A stretch of DNA of 36,259 nucleotides from Ruminococcus sp. (GCA_015066845.1 SVNO01000016.1:1-36259); one strand, 5' to 3'; shown: positions 15,156 to 23,897, counted from the stretch's first letter. Translations and numbers: made by a program. Notes: generated by a model from the sequence alone, not told the origin.

Positions 15156-16264
15156 GATAACACCCCTTTCGGAATCTGCTGTGTAATGCAATGGATATTG
15201 CCGCCGCCGACAATGATGTCCCTTGCAGGAATTTTCACAATGCTGCGTTCATGGAACAGCGTTCCCAGAATTTCGGCAGCTCTTTCATCACTTTCCGCAT
15301 TTTCTCCGCCGAACTGTGGCAGGAGAACGGCATGGTTACAGATATAGAAATTCACATAGGACGCTGCAAGCCGTTCGCCGACCTCGCGCACATCCTCGCC
15401 CTCCTCGAATTCATAGCCGTCCATGTCGGATTGTTCCACACAAACGGGATAATCGGGGATGGGAAGTTTGTGCACGGTGAACGCTCTGCCCTTGGCATCG
15501 GTGGTATTCGCAAGCACGTCCAGACATGCTTTGGACAGCGGATACTGGGGGTCATCCTCCTTGTCCGTCCATGCAAGGACGACCTGTGCAGGTGCGGTGA
15601 ATGCACAGACATTGTCCACATGCTCATTGGTTTCGTCATTGAAAATACCGCGCGGCAGCCAGATGACTTTCTCTGCGCCGAGGTAATGTTTCAGCGTTTC
15701 AGTGATTTCTTCCTTCGTCATCTGGGGATTCCTGCCGCCGCTGAGCAGGCAGCTTTCTGTCACGAGAATCGTTCCCTCACCATCGGAATGGATCGAACCG
15801 CCCTCCAGTACAAAATGCTGTGCATCGTAATAATCCACACCGAGTGCATCGCAGAAACGGCAGGCAAGGGCATTGTCCTCGTCCCAATGGGCATAGAGTC
15901 CGTCAAATTCGCCGCCCCATGCGTTGAACTGCCAGTCAATGCCGCGCAGTTTTTCCCCATTCACCACAAAGGTCGGGGCAGTATCCCTTGCCCATGCGTC
16001 ATTCTGGGGGATGGTGAGAATGCGGATATTTGCCGTATCTGCGAGCATTTGCTCCGCATTTGCCCTCTGTGCTTCGCTTGTGAGAACGTAGACGGTTTCG
16101 GATTCGGCAATTGTCCGTATGATACGGCTGAATATTTCCTGCGCTTTGGGGAGATTGCTCCAAGAACCACGGCGTTCGGGGAAAATCATAATCGTACCGT
16201 GGTGGGGGGCAAATTCCGCAGGCATGAAAAATCCGTCTGTTTTCGGGATGGTTTGCAGTTTCAT
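15152..16264 (-). CDS. aguA: Agmatine deiminase
   Basis: A 370-aa guanidino-group-modifying enzyme that converts agmatine to N-carbamoylputrescine and ammonia. Seen: [14 protein letters not shown] near 88-101, FNAWGG near 113, [12 protein letters not shown] near 154, [10 protein letters not shown] near 210 and the catalytic Cys in GGGNIHC near the C-terminus. Normal length. It overlaps the decarboxylase gene upstream by 1 bp and aguB downstream by 4 bp, so translation is tightly coupled. Confidence 0.95.
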
Positions 16265-17427
16265 CAGGACAATCTCTCCTTAAAATCAGAATAGCCGAAT
16301 TGCTTCACAGTTTCGTAGCTTCCGTCCGTGTGGAGAATGCCGATTTCGGGGAGGGGCATTCCGTTGAACGTATTGTTCTTGACCATGGAATAAATTGCCA
16401 TATCCTCAAAGCACAGGCGATCGCCGATGTACAGTGGCTCGTCAAAACTATAATCCCCGATGATGTCACCTGCAAGGCAGGTGCAGGAGGACAGGCGGTA
16501 GGTATGTGCCTTCTCCCCTGCTTCGCCACTTTCAAAGAGGGGCGGACGGTAGGGCATTTCCAGAACATCGGGCATATGGCAGGCAGCGGAGGCATCTAAA
16601 ATGGCGATCTGCATTCCGTTTTCCACGATGTCCATGACCTCCGTCACGAGGTAGCCGGCGCGCAGTGCGACAGCCTCACCCGGTTCTAAATAGACCTGCA
16701 CATTGTACTTTTCCTGTATTTCCACAATCAGCCGTTCAAGGAGTGGAATGTCATAATCGGGGCGTGTGATGTGATGACCGCCGCCGAAATTCACCCATTT
16801 GCATTTGTGGAGATACGCGCCGAATTTTTCTTCCACGGCTTTCAGGGTGAGTTCCAGTGCATCCGCATTCTGCTCGCAGAGGGTATGGAAATGCAGTCCG
16901 TCCACATCGGGGAATTCTGTCAGGTCGCAGGCTCTCACGCCAAGCCGTGAACCCGCTGCACAGGGATCGTAGATGGCTGCATCCTGTGTGGAGCATTCGG
17001 GATTGATGCGCAGTCCGACGCTCTTTCCTGCTTCCCGACAGATATGCCCGAAGTTCCGAAGCTGCCGCAGGGAATTGAACACAATATGGTCGGAAACATC
17101 CACAATTTCACAGATATCCTCGTACTTGTACGCAGGGGAAAAGACATGCACTTCGCCCTCGAATTCCTCCCGACCAAGCTTTGCTTCAAAAAGTCCGCTT
17201 GCAGTCGTGCCGGAGAGATACTTTGCGATCAGGGGATATACTGCGTACATGGAAAAAGCTTTCTGTGCAAGGAGTATCTTGCAGCCCGTGCGTTCCTGCA
17301 CGCCTTTGAGGATCTCGAGATTGTGCAGAAGTCTGGATTCATCCAGAACATATGCAGGGGTATTCACTACCCCTGCCATTGCATTGCGTGCGTCCGTCAT
17401 ATCAGTCAACCAGCACGGGATTTTCAT
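16264..17427 (-). CDS. nspC: Carboxynorspermidine/carboxyspermidine decarboxylase
   Basis: A 387-aa PLP enzyme of the alanine racemase-like fold that decarboxylates carboxyspermidine to spermidine (or carboxynorspermidine to norspermidine). Seen: [15 protein letters not shown] near 23, [12 protein letters not shown] with the PLP lysine near 56, NFGGGHH near 218 and EPGEAV near 248. Three starts are possible: 17427 (overlaps the upstream gene by 26 bp), 17400 (1 bp after its TGA) or 17379. Homology cannot separate them here. Acts directly after the dehydrogenase encoded next to it. Confidence 0.92.
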   Translation of the reverse strand: MKIPCWLTDMTDARNAMAGVVNTPAYVLDESRLLHNLEILKGVQERTGCKILLAQKAFSMYAVYPLIAKYLSGTTASGLFEAKLGREEFEGEVHVFSPAYKYEDICEIVDVSDHIVFNSLRQLRNFGHICREAGKSVGLRINPECSTQDAAIYDPCAAGSRLGVRACDLTEFPDVDGLHFHTLCEQNADALELTLKAVEEKFGAYLHKCKWVNFGGGHHITRPDYDIPLLERLIVEIQEKYNVQVYLEPGEAVALRAGYLVTEVMDIVENGMQIAILDASAACHMPDVLEMPYRPPLFESGEAGEKAHTYRLSSCTCLAGDIIGDYSFDEPLYIGDRLCFEDMAIYSMVKNNTFNGMPLPEIGILHTDGSYETVKQFGYSDFKERLS

Positions 17428-18655
17428 CCACTACCCACGGCAGACCGTACTTGTTCAGTGCATCCATGAACGGATCGGGATCGAATTCTTCCACATTGAA
17501 CACGCCAGCCTTTGCCCACACACCGCTTGCAACGAGGGATGTGCCAATCATGGCAGGAACACCTGTGGTGTAGGAAACTGCCTGTGCGCCTGTTTCCTTG
17601 AAGCATTCCTGATGGTCACAGACATTGTAGATATAGATGGTACGTTCCTTACCATCCTTGATGCCGCGGAAGATGCAGCCGATGTTGGTCTTGCCGACAG
17701 TTCTCGGTCCAAGGGTGGACGGATCGGGCAGGAGTGCCTTGAGGAATTTGATCGGGACGATCTCGTGACCTTCGAATTCGACCGGTGTTGTGCCGAGCAT
17801 TCCGACATTTTGCAGGCAGTTCATATGCATCAGATAGCTCTGACCGAATGTCATGAAGAAGCGAATCCTCTTGACGTTGGGGATATTCTTTGCGAGGGAT
17901 TCGATTTCCTCGTGGTGGAGCAGGTACATATCCTTCATACCCACGCCCTCGAAATTGTATTCACGCTTGATTTCCATGGGCTTGGTTTCCACCCATTTGC
18001 CGTCCTCCCAGTAAGAGCCATTTGCGGATACTTCGCGCAGGTTGATTTCGGGGTTGAAATTGGTGGCAAAGGGGTAGCCATGGTCGCCGCCGTTGCAGTC
18101 GAGGATGTCGATATAGTGGATCTCATCGAAATAGTGCTTCTGTGCATAGGCTGCAAAGACGCTTGTTACACCGGGGTCAAAGCCGGAGCCGAGGAGAGCG
18201 GTCAGACCAGCATTCTGGAATTTCTCCTGATATGCCCACTGCCATGAATAATCAAAGTACGCAGTGAAGCCCTTTTCCTCGCATCTTTTCTCATAGATGG
18301 CTCTCCATTCGGGGTCGTCCGTGTCCTCTGCCTCATAGTTTGCAGTATCCACATAGTTTGCACCGCAGGCAAGGCAGGCATCCATGATGGTCAGATCCTG
18401 ATAGGGCAGTGCAACATTGAGGACGGTGTGGGGCTTGTACTCGTTCATGAGAGCAACGAGGGAATCCACGCTGTCCGCATCCACCTGTGCAGTGGTGAGC
18501 ACGGCATTTGTGGTCGGGCGGAGCTTTTCTGCAAGGGCATCGCACTTGGATTTGGTTCTGCTTGCGATGCAGATTTCAGTAAATACGGGGTTTGCACAGC
18601 ACTTGTGGATTGCTACGGTAGCTACACCGCCGCAGCCGATAACTAACAGTTTCAT
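17402..18655 (-). CDS. Carboxynorspermidine/carboxyspermidine dehydrogenase (saccharopine dehydrogenase family)
   Basis: A 417-aa NAD(P)H enzyme of the saccharopine dehydrogenase family. It reductively condenses putrescine (or diaminopropane) with aspartate semialdehyde to carboxyspermidine (or carboxynorspermidine). Seen: N-terminal Rossmann motif VIGCGGVATVAIHK, CGANYVDTANYE near 100, GSGFDPGVTSVFAAYA near 155 and DCNGGDHGYPFATNFNPEINLRE near 187. This last motif marks the polyamine branch rather than lysine synthesis. AAGGAG precedes the ATG. Paired with the decarboxylase, it provides an AdoMet-independent spermidine route. Confidence 0.9.
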   Translation of the reverse strand: MKLLVIGCGGVATVAIHKCCANPVFTEICIASRTKSKCDALAEKLRPTTNAVLTTAQVDADSVDSLVALMNEYKPHTVLNVALPYQDLTIMDACLACGANYVDTANYEAEDTDDPEWRAIYEKRCEEKGFTAYFDYSWQWAYQEKFQNAGLTALLGSGFDPGVTSVFAAYAQKHYFDEIHYIDILDCNGGDHGYPFATNFNPEINLREVSANGSYWEDGKWVETKPMEIKREYNFEGVGMKDMYLLHHEEIESLAKNIPNVKRIRFFMTFGQSYLMHMNCLQNVGMLGTTPVEFEGHEIVPIKFLKALLPDPSTLGPRTVGKTNIGCIFRGIKDGKERTIYIYNVCDHQECFKETGAQAVSYTTGVPAMIGTSLVASGVWAKAGVFNVEEFDPDPFMDALNKYGLPWVVDENPVLVD

Positions 18656-18902
18656 ATCTTTTTTCTCCTTTGTCAGTTCAAAAATACTTTTTCAAGGAAG
18701 GTCTTGCAATACTTGCCCTCCCCCTAACCCCCTCCCTAAAGGGAGGGGGAATCCGAGCAGGGGCTTCGCCCCTGCAACCCGTTTGCGACTTCGTCGCTTT
18801 TTGGGAGATTTCGTCCCTTGCGACCTTTGCGGCTTGCCGCATTGGGAGCAGAATGTCAGCGGCAACTCGCCGCACCCCCTGTTCCGCTATATCAGAAAAA
18901 TA
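18656..18902. repeat. Hairpin array inside the polyamine operon
   Basis: The 247 bp between speE and the dehydrogenase gene holds no gene but a row of short stems: CCCCCTCCCT-AAA-GGGAGGGGG (18728-18749), GCAGGGGC-TTC-GCCCCTGC (18757-18775), GCGAC-TTC-GTCGC (18785-18797) and weaker ones to about 18840. They resemble the array at 8040-8140. The TTCG-like loops would be very stable in RNA. Possible mRNA-processing region or dispersed repeat. Confidence 0.7.
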
Positions 18903-19814
18903 TCACTCTATTTCATCAAAACTGGAATTGAGCACTCGCCCTTCAGAGGGAAGCCTCCTGCGTTCCTCCGCTTCTTCCAGCAGATCCTCCACATACTTCG
19001 GCAGCATGAATGCGCCGGTGTGCAGGTTCGTGGTGTAGTACCATGTCTGCAAGCCCCTTGCTTTCCATCGTGCAGCATCGAGATCATGGAGGGGGTGGTA
19101 TTTCTTGGATGCAAAGCCGAACAGCCAGTAGCCGGACGGACAGGTCGGGATATGTGCCTGATAAACGCGGCTGATGGGGAAACAGCGGAATGCGCGTTTG
19201 TGCATTGCTGTACATGCTTCCTCGTCCTCGTCAAAAAACGGGCTGCCGTGCTGGTACACCATGATGCCGTCCTCTTTCAGTGCCTTGAAACAGCTGCCGT
19301 AGAATTCCTTGGTAAAGAGTCCTGCTGTGTGCCCGAACGGGTTCGTGCTGTCGTTGATAATCAGGTCGTATTCGTCCTCCTTGCGCCGCAGAAAGCGCAG
19401 ACCGTCACGGTAGTAGATGTTGACGCGCTCATCCTCCAGACCTTTGGCATTGTCGGGGAAAAATTCCTTGCAGACCTGCACAAAGAGTTCATCGGGTTCT
19501 ACCACGTCAATGGATTCAATTTCCTCGTAGTGGGAAAGCTCCCTTGCCACACCGCCGTCACCGCCGCCGATGACAAGGACTCTTTTCACATGGGGATGCA
19601 CTGCCATCGGCACATGCACGATCATTTCATCATAGGTGAATTCATCCTTTTCAGAGAAGATCACACTGCCGTCCGATGTGACGAAACGACCGAATTCCTC
19701 GGAATCAAATACGTCAATCCGCTGAAAATCGCTCTCTCCCGAAAACAGCTGCTTCTCCACACGGATGGACATTTTTACGTTGTTGGTGTGAAGTTCTGAA
19801 AACCAGAAGTCCAT
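18903..19814 (-). CDS. speE: Polyamine aminopropyltransferase (spermidine synthase family)
   Basis: A 303-aa class I methyltransferase-fold enzyme that normally moves an aminopropyl group from decarboxylated AdoMet to putrescine. Seen: VLVIGGGDGGVARELSHY near 80-97, VVEPDELFVQVCKEFFP near 105, and a YRDGLRFL binding loop near 137. The usual gate loop DSTDPxGPAxGLF reads DSTNPFGHTAGLF, so the second Asp is Asn and PAE is lost. No AdoMet decarboxylase (speD) gene is in the window. ATG 19814 has AAAGGAG upstream. Substrate choice may differ from classical spermidine synthase. Confidence 0.88.
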   Translation of the reverse strand: MDFWFSELHTNNVKMSIRVEKQLFSGESDFQRIDVFDSEEFGRFVTSDGSVIFSEKDEFTYDEMIVHVPMAVHPHVKRVLVIGGGDGGVARELSHYEEIESIDVVEPDELFVQVCKEFFPDNAKGLEDERVNIYYRDGLRFLRRKEDEYDLIINDSTNPFGHTAGLFTKEFYGSCFKALKEDGIMVYQHGSPFFDEDEEACTAMHKRAFRCFPISRVYQAHIPTCPSGYWLFGFASKKYHPLHDLDAARWKARGLQTWYYTTNLHTGAFMLPKYVEDLLEEAEERRRLPSEGRVLNSSFDEIE

Positions 19815-19828
19815 CTGTCACACTCCTT

Positions 19829-20890
19829 TCAAATATTCTGTATATATCTGCATTTGGGGAAATTACTGCATCCATAAAATCGCCTGCCAGCATTTTCTCC
19901 CTTTCTTGATACACGAAGAACAAGTGCACTGCCGCATTTAGGGCAGATCGGCGAATGCTCCTGCATCGGCGGATCGGCAGTTTTTTCTGCACTCGGCTGT
20001 TCATCCAGCTGCGAAATATTCTGAATGAACCTGCATTTCGGAAAATGGCTGCATCCGTAAAACTGTTTTCCTGCATTTTCGCCCTTACTGGAAACACGAA
20101 GCACAAGCGCGCCTCCGCATTTCGGACAGGGTGGCAATGCCGCATTTTCATGCTGCACATCGGATTCGGAAATCGGTATTTCCGGCTGCTCGTTCTGTCG
20201 CAGCTGCCGTTGCTCTGCTATCACGGTCACAGCTTCCGGCTTCTTGGCATACTTATCATGGATCGCATCAATATGCGCTTGTTTCTGGGCTTTGGTTACT
20301 TTCGTAAGTTGTTTGAGCAACACAAAAAGTTCCGCAACCTGTGTTTCATCGAAAACATCGGGAGATGAATCCCAAACATTCATAATATTAGCATACAATT
20401 TGTTTCGCTTCATTACCCTTGTTTCGTTACTGACAACAGACATTTTTTTCAATTCACACCGTTCTGAAAATACTATAAACGAATACATCGAAACGTCATT
20501 ATATCCATTGATCCACAAATAGTTTTTAAGCCATTTTATATGATTCCGATTTTGCAGAATCGGATTATAAAACTGGTTTTTTTGTTTATTTGGCAACATT
20601 TGCATCCAGTATGCAGACTTCTCATCCCCAAAAATCCAACCGGAGTAATTTTTACTTTCGATCACAAAAATACCTTTCTGCGATATAAAAACAATATCTA
20701 TTTCTGTCGTTCCGCCATCATCTTTTGGAATATAGATATTCCTTAGAATCTTTCCATTTTTCTTACCAAACGTCTTAACAATTTTCAGTTGTCGTTCAGT
20801 AAGATCCTCGCCATATTCACCGACAGATTTTTCGGAAAACAAATCTTCGACAAGTGATTTCAAAGAATCAAAAAACAAATCTAATAACAT
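19829..20890 (-). CDS. NERD domain protein with two topoisomerase-type zinc fingers
   Basis: A 353-aa protein. Residues about 20-150 match the NERD nuclease-related domain: EYGEDLTER, TEIDIVFISQKGIFVIESKNYSG (the D...ExK catalytic pattern) and YWMQ. The C-terminus carries two copies of a topoisomerase IA-type zinc finger, CPKCGGALVLR...FYGCSHFPKCR and CPKCGSALVLR...FYGCSNFPKCR. Likely acts on DNA, perhaps in defence or repair; not proven. The start at 20890 is 1 bp after the speA stop (TGATATG). The N-terminal half is clearly more AT-rich than the polyamine genes around it, which suggests acquisition. Confidence 0.85.
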   Translation of the reverse strand: MLLDLFFDSLKSLVEDLFSEKSVGEYGEDLTERQLKIVKTFGKKNGKILRNIYIPKDDGGTTEIDIVFISQKGIFVIESKNYSGWIFGDEKSAYWMQMLPNKQKNQFYNPILQNRNHIKWLKNYLWINGYNDVSMYSFIVFSERCELKKMSVVSNETRVMKRNKLYANIMNVWDSSPDVFDETQVAELFVLLKQLTKVTKAQKQAHIDAIHDKYAKKPEAVTVIAEQRQLRQNEQPEIPISESDVQHENAALPPCPKCGGALVLRVSSKGENAGKQFYGCSHFPKCRFIQNISQLDEQPSAEKTADPPMQEHSPICPKCGSALVLRVSRKGENAGRRFYGCSNFPKCRYIQNI

Positions 20891-20891
20891 A

Positions 20892-22343
20892 TCATTCCAC
20901 CAGCACATTCAGCCTCTCCAGCTCCGGATCCTCCGGACCCTGCATGGAGCATCCTTTTTCCTTTGCATAGAGAATATAATCCACCAGCTCCGCTGTGATC
21001 ATCTCACCGGGGGCAAGAATCGGAATGCCGGGGGGATAGCACATGACGAATTCTCCGCAGATTCTGCCTGCCGTTTCCCGAATCGGTATCAGCTCTTTTT
21101 CGGAATAGAACGCTTTCTGCGGTGTGATGGCAACAATGGGGGAAATGTACTCAGCATTGTGCATTTTCGATTTGTCGCGCGAGAACAGCCGCTTGATGTC
21201 CTCCAATGCACCCACCAGACGTTCAATATCCTGTATGCGGTCGCCGATGGAGATATAGGCGAGAATATTGCCGATATCGCCGAATTCGATCTGAATGTCA
21301 TATTCATCACGCAAAAGGTCGTAGACCTCGATGCCCGTCAGACCGATGTCACGCGTGTACACTGACAGCTTTGTCACATCATAATTGTAGATACTGCTGC
21401 CGTTGACCAGATCCTTGCCATAGGCATAATAACCACCGATGGAATTGATCTCATCCCTTGCATATTCCGCCATACGGCTGACCTTTTCAAAGGATTCCCG
21501 ACCGCGCAGTGCAAGATTTCTTCGGGAAATGTCAAGACTCGACAAGAGCAGATAGGACGCACTGGTCGTCTGCGTGAGGTTGATGATCTGCTCGACATAG
21601 CGCATGTTCATGCTCTTGCCCAGAAGCAGGAGGGAACTTTGCGTCAGGCTGCCGCCCGATTTGTGCATGGACACTGCCGCCATATCTGCGCCGGCTTCCA
21701 TGGCGGATACGGGCAGATTCTCATGGAAATAGAGATGTGTGCCGTGCGCTTCATCGACAAGAGCGAGCATTCCGTGGTCATGGGCAAGCTTCACGATGGA
21801 GCGCAGATCCGAACAGATGCCGTAATAGGTCGGATTATTGACAAAAATCGCCACTGCATCGGGGTTTTCCTCGATGACGCGTTCTACCTGTGAAATTTCC
21901 ATGCCCAGTGCAATGCCGATATGGCTGTCCACATCGGGGTTGACGTAGACTGGCTCTGCACCGCAGAGAACAAGGGCATTGATGACGCTTTTGTGGACAT
22001 TGCGGGGGAGGATGATCTTATCCCCTGCCTTACATGCCGTGAGAATCATGGTCTGCACGGAGGAGGTTGTTCCCCCGACCATGAAGAATGCATGAGCTGC
22101 ACCGAAGGCATCCGCCGCCAGCTGTTCCGCCTCAAGAATGACGGAAACCGGATGGCAGAGGTTGTCCAGCGGCTTCATGGAATTGACATCAATGCCGACG
22201 CATTTTTCTCCCAGAAGCTGCACAAGCTCAGGATTTCCGCGTCCCCGCTTATGTCCGGGGACATCGAACGGCACAACACGCTGTCTGCGAAAGCGTTCGA
22301 GTGCTTCATAAACCGGCGCAGATTTTTGTTTTTCGATATTCAT
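20892..22343 (-). CDS. speA: Arginine decarboxylase, PLP fold type I (SpeA of Bacillus type)
   Basis: A 483-aa Orn/Lys/Arg decarboxylase family enzyme. Its likely role, making agmatine from arginine, follows from the aguA and aguB genes downstream; lysine decarboxylase is a less likely alternative. Seen: PFDVPGHKRGRG near 23, FMVGGTTSSVQTMI near 87, VDEAHGTHLYF near 195, and the PLP lysine in VSMHKSGGSLTQSS near 226. Compact form without the N-terminal wing domain. GAGGA precedes the ATG. First gene of a long operon, behind a promoter, a leader of about 430 nt and a terminator-like hairpin. Confidence 0.92.
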   Translation of the reverse strand: MNIEKQKSAPVYEALERFRRQRVVPFDVPGHKRGRGNPELVQLLGEKCVGIDVNSMKPLDNLCHPVSVILEAEQLAADAFGAAHAFFMVGGTTSSVQTMILTACKAGDKIILPRNVHKSVINALVLCGAEPVYVNPDVDSHIGIALGMEISQVERVIEENPDAVAIFVNNPTYYGICSDLRSIVKLAHDHGMLALVDEAHGTHLYFHENLPVSAMEAGADMAAVSMHKSGGSLTQSSLLLLGKSMNMRYVEQIINLTQTTSASYLLLSSLDISRRNLALRGRESFEKVSRMAEYARDEINSIGGYYAYGKDLVNGSSIYNYDVTKLSVYTRDIGLTGIEVYDLLRDEYDIQIEFGDIGNILAYISIGDRIQDIERLVGALEDIKRLFSRDKSKMHNAEYISPIVAITPQKAFYSEKELIPIRETAGRICGEFVMCYPPGIPILAPGEMITAELVDYILYAKEKGCSMQGPEDPELERLNVLVE

Positions 22344-22353
22344 AGGCTTTTCC

Positions 22354-22440
22354 TCATCTTGATAAAATAAAACGAGTGATGGTGTCCATCACTCGTTCTT
22401 CAATCTCAAAATACATCGCAGAATCGTAAAATTCCGCCAT
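22354..22440 (-). CDS. Possible leader peptide ORF of speA (28 aa)
   Basis: Reads MAEFYDSAMYFEIEER followed by VMDTITRFILSR, with three arginine codons (CGA, CGT, AGA). It runs through the terminator hairpin at 22361-22397 and stops at TGA 22356-22354, overlapping the GAGGA ribosome-binding site of speA. There is no convincing ribosome-binding site before its ATG. A second overlapping frame (start near 22462, ending within the hairpin region) is equally open. The position suggests attenuation, but this is inference. Confidence 0.3.
   Translation of the reverse strand: MAEFYDSAMYFEIEERVMDTITRFILSR
22361..22397 (-). terminator. Terminator/attenuator hairpin in front of speA
   Basis: Perfect 12-bp stem AACGAGTGATGG-ACA-CCATCACTCGTT in minus-strand reading, followed by TTATTTTATC. 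It ends only 17 nt before the speA ATG and lies downstream of the operon promoter, so it should limit read-through into speA unless something prevents folding. Confidence 0.75.
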
Positions 22441-22659
22441 GTCTGTTCGATACTGCTGCACATTGCCGCTTTCTTATTGACCGTTTCACAAGTGATTAGA
22501 TTTATGATTATAAAGTGATCATCTTATAAAATTTGGGCTTTGAACCCAATCAATAATGCAGCATTGAAGCTGCCATCGGCAATCCGACCCGCCTGTCCGT
22601 ATGGGCATATCTTTCCGCGCTGCGGAGAGTGGTCGTGCGTGCAAGCTGTATCGCTTTAG

Positions 22660-22766
22660 AGCCCGTTCACATAAAATGAATATGCAGATTTTCGAGCATG
22701 AATTTTACGCAGACTGTGTGAAATTTTGCCAAAAAGATGCGTATGAGATTTTAATGTGAACAGGCT
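22660..22766. repeat. 107-bp self-complementary intergenic element, MITE-like (copy B)
   Basis: Ends AGCCCGTTCACAT...ATGTGAACAGGCT pair with one mismatch, and the pairing continues inward across almost the whole element. The inner arms, ATGCAGATTTTCGAGCA and GTGAAATTTTGCCAAAAAGA, match the element at 1377-1530, whereas the terminal arms are different in sequence. It lies at the start of the speA leader. The remaining leader (22441-22659) shows a small hairpin TTGGG...CCCAA before ATTTTAT (22530-22552) and a GCAGC...GCTGC stem, but no known riboswitch or T-box. Confidence 0.72.
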
Positions 22767-22783
22767 TTAGTACGCTATATGGT

Positions 22784-22812
22784 ATTGTAGCATATTTTTG
22801 TGGATTTGTCAA
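22784..22812 (-). promoter_or_regulatory. Sigma-A promoter of the speA polyamine operon
   Basis: Minus strand TTGACA (22812-22807), a 17-bp spacer and TACAAT (22789-22784). It would give a leader of about 430 nt before speA. Confidence 0.72.
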
Positions 22813-22850
22813 TTGGTTTTTGAAAAATTTTGATTTGCGGCAGCCCCGAT

Positions 22851-23621
22851 TCAGTGCGTATCATTATAATCATAGAACAGCTCATCGAGCAGCTTGTCCA
22901 CGTCCGCAGTATTGCCGAATGCTGCTTTGACAAATGCACCGAAATTCTGAAACATCAGCCGGAAATAGAGCCAATCGCCCAGATCATCGTATTTTCTGGT
23001 CGAATTGATCAGATGATTCTGCCGCAGGGTGGTATAGCGTTTGCCCTGTTTTTTTCCGTACGCGCGGAGACGTTTTGCGGTTGCGGCATCCTCCATCGCC
23101 TTTTTCTCAACGAATCCCCCGACCGCATCAAATGTCCGCTTTTCCGCCCAGAAAATGCCGCAGTACAGCCCTGTAATGCCAAATGAGATCCGGCAGAGCA
23201 GGTCATTGCACCACAGTGGAAAGGAATAGCGTTCAAAGCGGATGGGCGCGCCGCCGCCGATGTATCTGCCGCTTGTAAGCAGCTCTGCAATTTCAGCAAG
23301 CGTTCCCTCCGTCATGCGGTTGTCACAGTCGATGGTGACGATGATGTTTCCCAATGCCGCCTTAATGCCGGCATTGCGGACGCTTGCGATGCAGCGTGTT
23401 TCGTCATGCACGACCTTTGCGCCGTTTGCCTTTGCGATGGCTTCGGTCGCATCCGTGCAGCGGTTGCAGACCACGATGATTTCCACATCACCGCCGTACA
23501 CGTCAGCGGCTTTGCGGATGGAACTGATGCACCGTGCCACATAGCGTTCTTCGTTGTGGGCGGGGATGATGACGGAAATACGGGGTTTAGCGGAATCTGT
23601 TCTGCTGTGCATCATACTCAT
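22851..23621 (-). CDS. Glycosyltransferase family 2 protein
   Basis: A 256-aa GT-A fold glycosyltransferase. Seen: ISVIIPAHNEERYVARCISSI near 15-35, a nucleotide-sugar binding segment EIIVVCNRCTDATEAIA, and IDCDNRM as the metal-binding DxD-like site near 97; then VGGFVEKKAMEDAATAKRL near 170. No membrane anchor, so it is cytosolic or peripheral. Acceptor unknown. ATG 23621 is taken because GGAAG lies 7 nt upstream; 23615 is possible. The gene overlaps the DUF4250 gene by 35 bp, so they are co-transcribed. Confidence 0.85.
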   Translation of the reverse strand: MSMMHSRTDSAKPRISVIIPAHNEERYVARCISSIRKAADVYGGDVEIIVVCNRCTDATEAIAKANGAKVVHDETRCIASVRNAGIKAALGNIIVTIDCDNRMTEGTLAEIAELLTSGRYIGGGAPIRFERYSFPLWCNDLLCRISFGITGLYCGIFWAEKRTFDAVGGFVEKKAMEDAATAKRLRAYGKKQGKRYTTLRQNHLINSTRKYDDLGDWLYFRLMFQNFGAFVKAAFGNTADVDKLLDELFYDYNDTH

Positions 23622-23763
23622 ACCCAATCTTCCGAAGCTTGTCGATAATTTCCTGCATATCGCAGTCATTGGTCTTGCAGAATTCCTCCAGACTGGGGTA
23701 GAAATCGCGAAGCTGGGTATTGATGAAGCTCACAAGAATGGCAGGGTCGTTTGGAATGTTCAT
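23587..23763 (-). CDS. DUF4250 family protein, 58 aa
   Basis: Starts MNIPNDPAILVSFINTQLRDFYPSLEEFC and ends with KLRKIGYEYDAQQNRFR, the whole-length pattern of DUF4250, a small family common in Clostridia with no known function. It looks like a compact helical protein. AGGAGG precedes ATG 23763, and a consensus promoter lies just upstream. The glycosyltransferase gene overlaps its 3' end. Confidence 0.85.
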   Translation of the reverse strand: MNIPNDPAILVSFINTQLRDFYPSLEEFCKTNDCDMQEIIDKLRKIGYEYDAQQNRFR

Positions 23764-23791
23764 GGTTTTGTCCTCCTGTACTTTTTGTTTT

Positions 23792-23820
23792 ATCATAGCA
23801 TGATGAACAGCATTTGTCAA
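23792..23820 (-). promoter_or_regulatory. Sigma-A promoter for DUF4250 and the glycosyltransferase
   Basis: Minus strand TTGACA (23820-23815), 17-bp spacer, TATGAT (23797-23792), about 30 bp before the start codon. Confidence 0.72.
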
Positions 23821-23868
23821 GGAAATCCCCCTAATTTATAAATTTTTTGAAAAATTATCATTTACCTC

Positions 23869-23897
23869 TTGCAGAAAGCAAAAAAATGTTGTATAAT
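23869..23897 (+). promoter_or_regulatory. Sigma-A promoter of pgk, with a 5'-end hairpin
   Basis: TTGCAG (23869-23874), 17-bp spacer, TATAAT (23892-23897). The transcript would begin near 23904 and almost at once form CGGTAA-GAAA-TTACCG (23911-23926), a GNRA-loop hairpin of the kind that protects mRNA 5' ends. Confidence 0.72.

Noticed and set aside
22441-22660. T-box or known riboswitch in the speA leader
   Set aside because: No T-box antiterminator sequence (TGGNACCGCG) and no conserved core of a riboswitch that I know.
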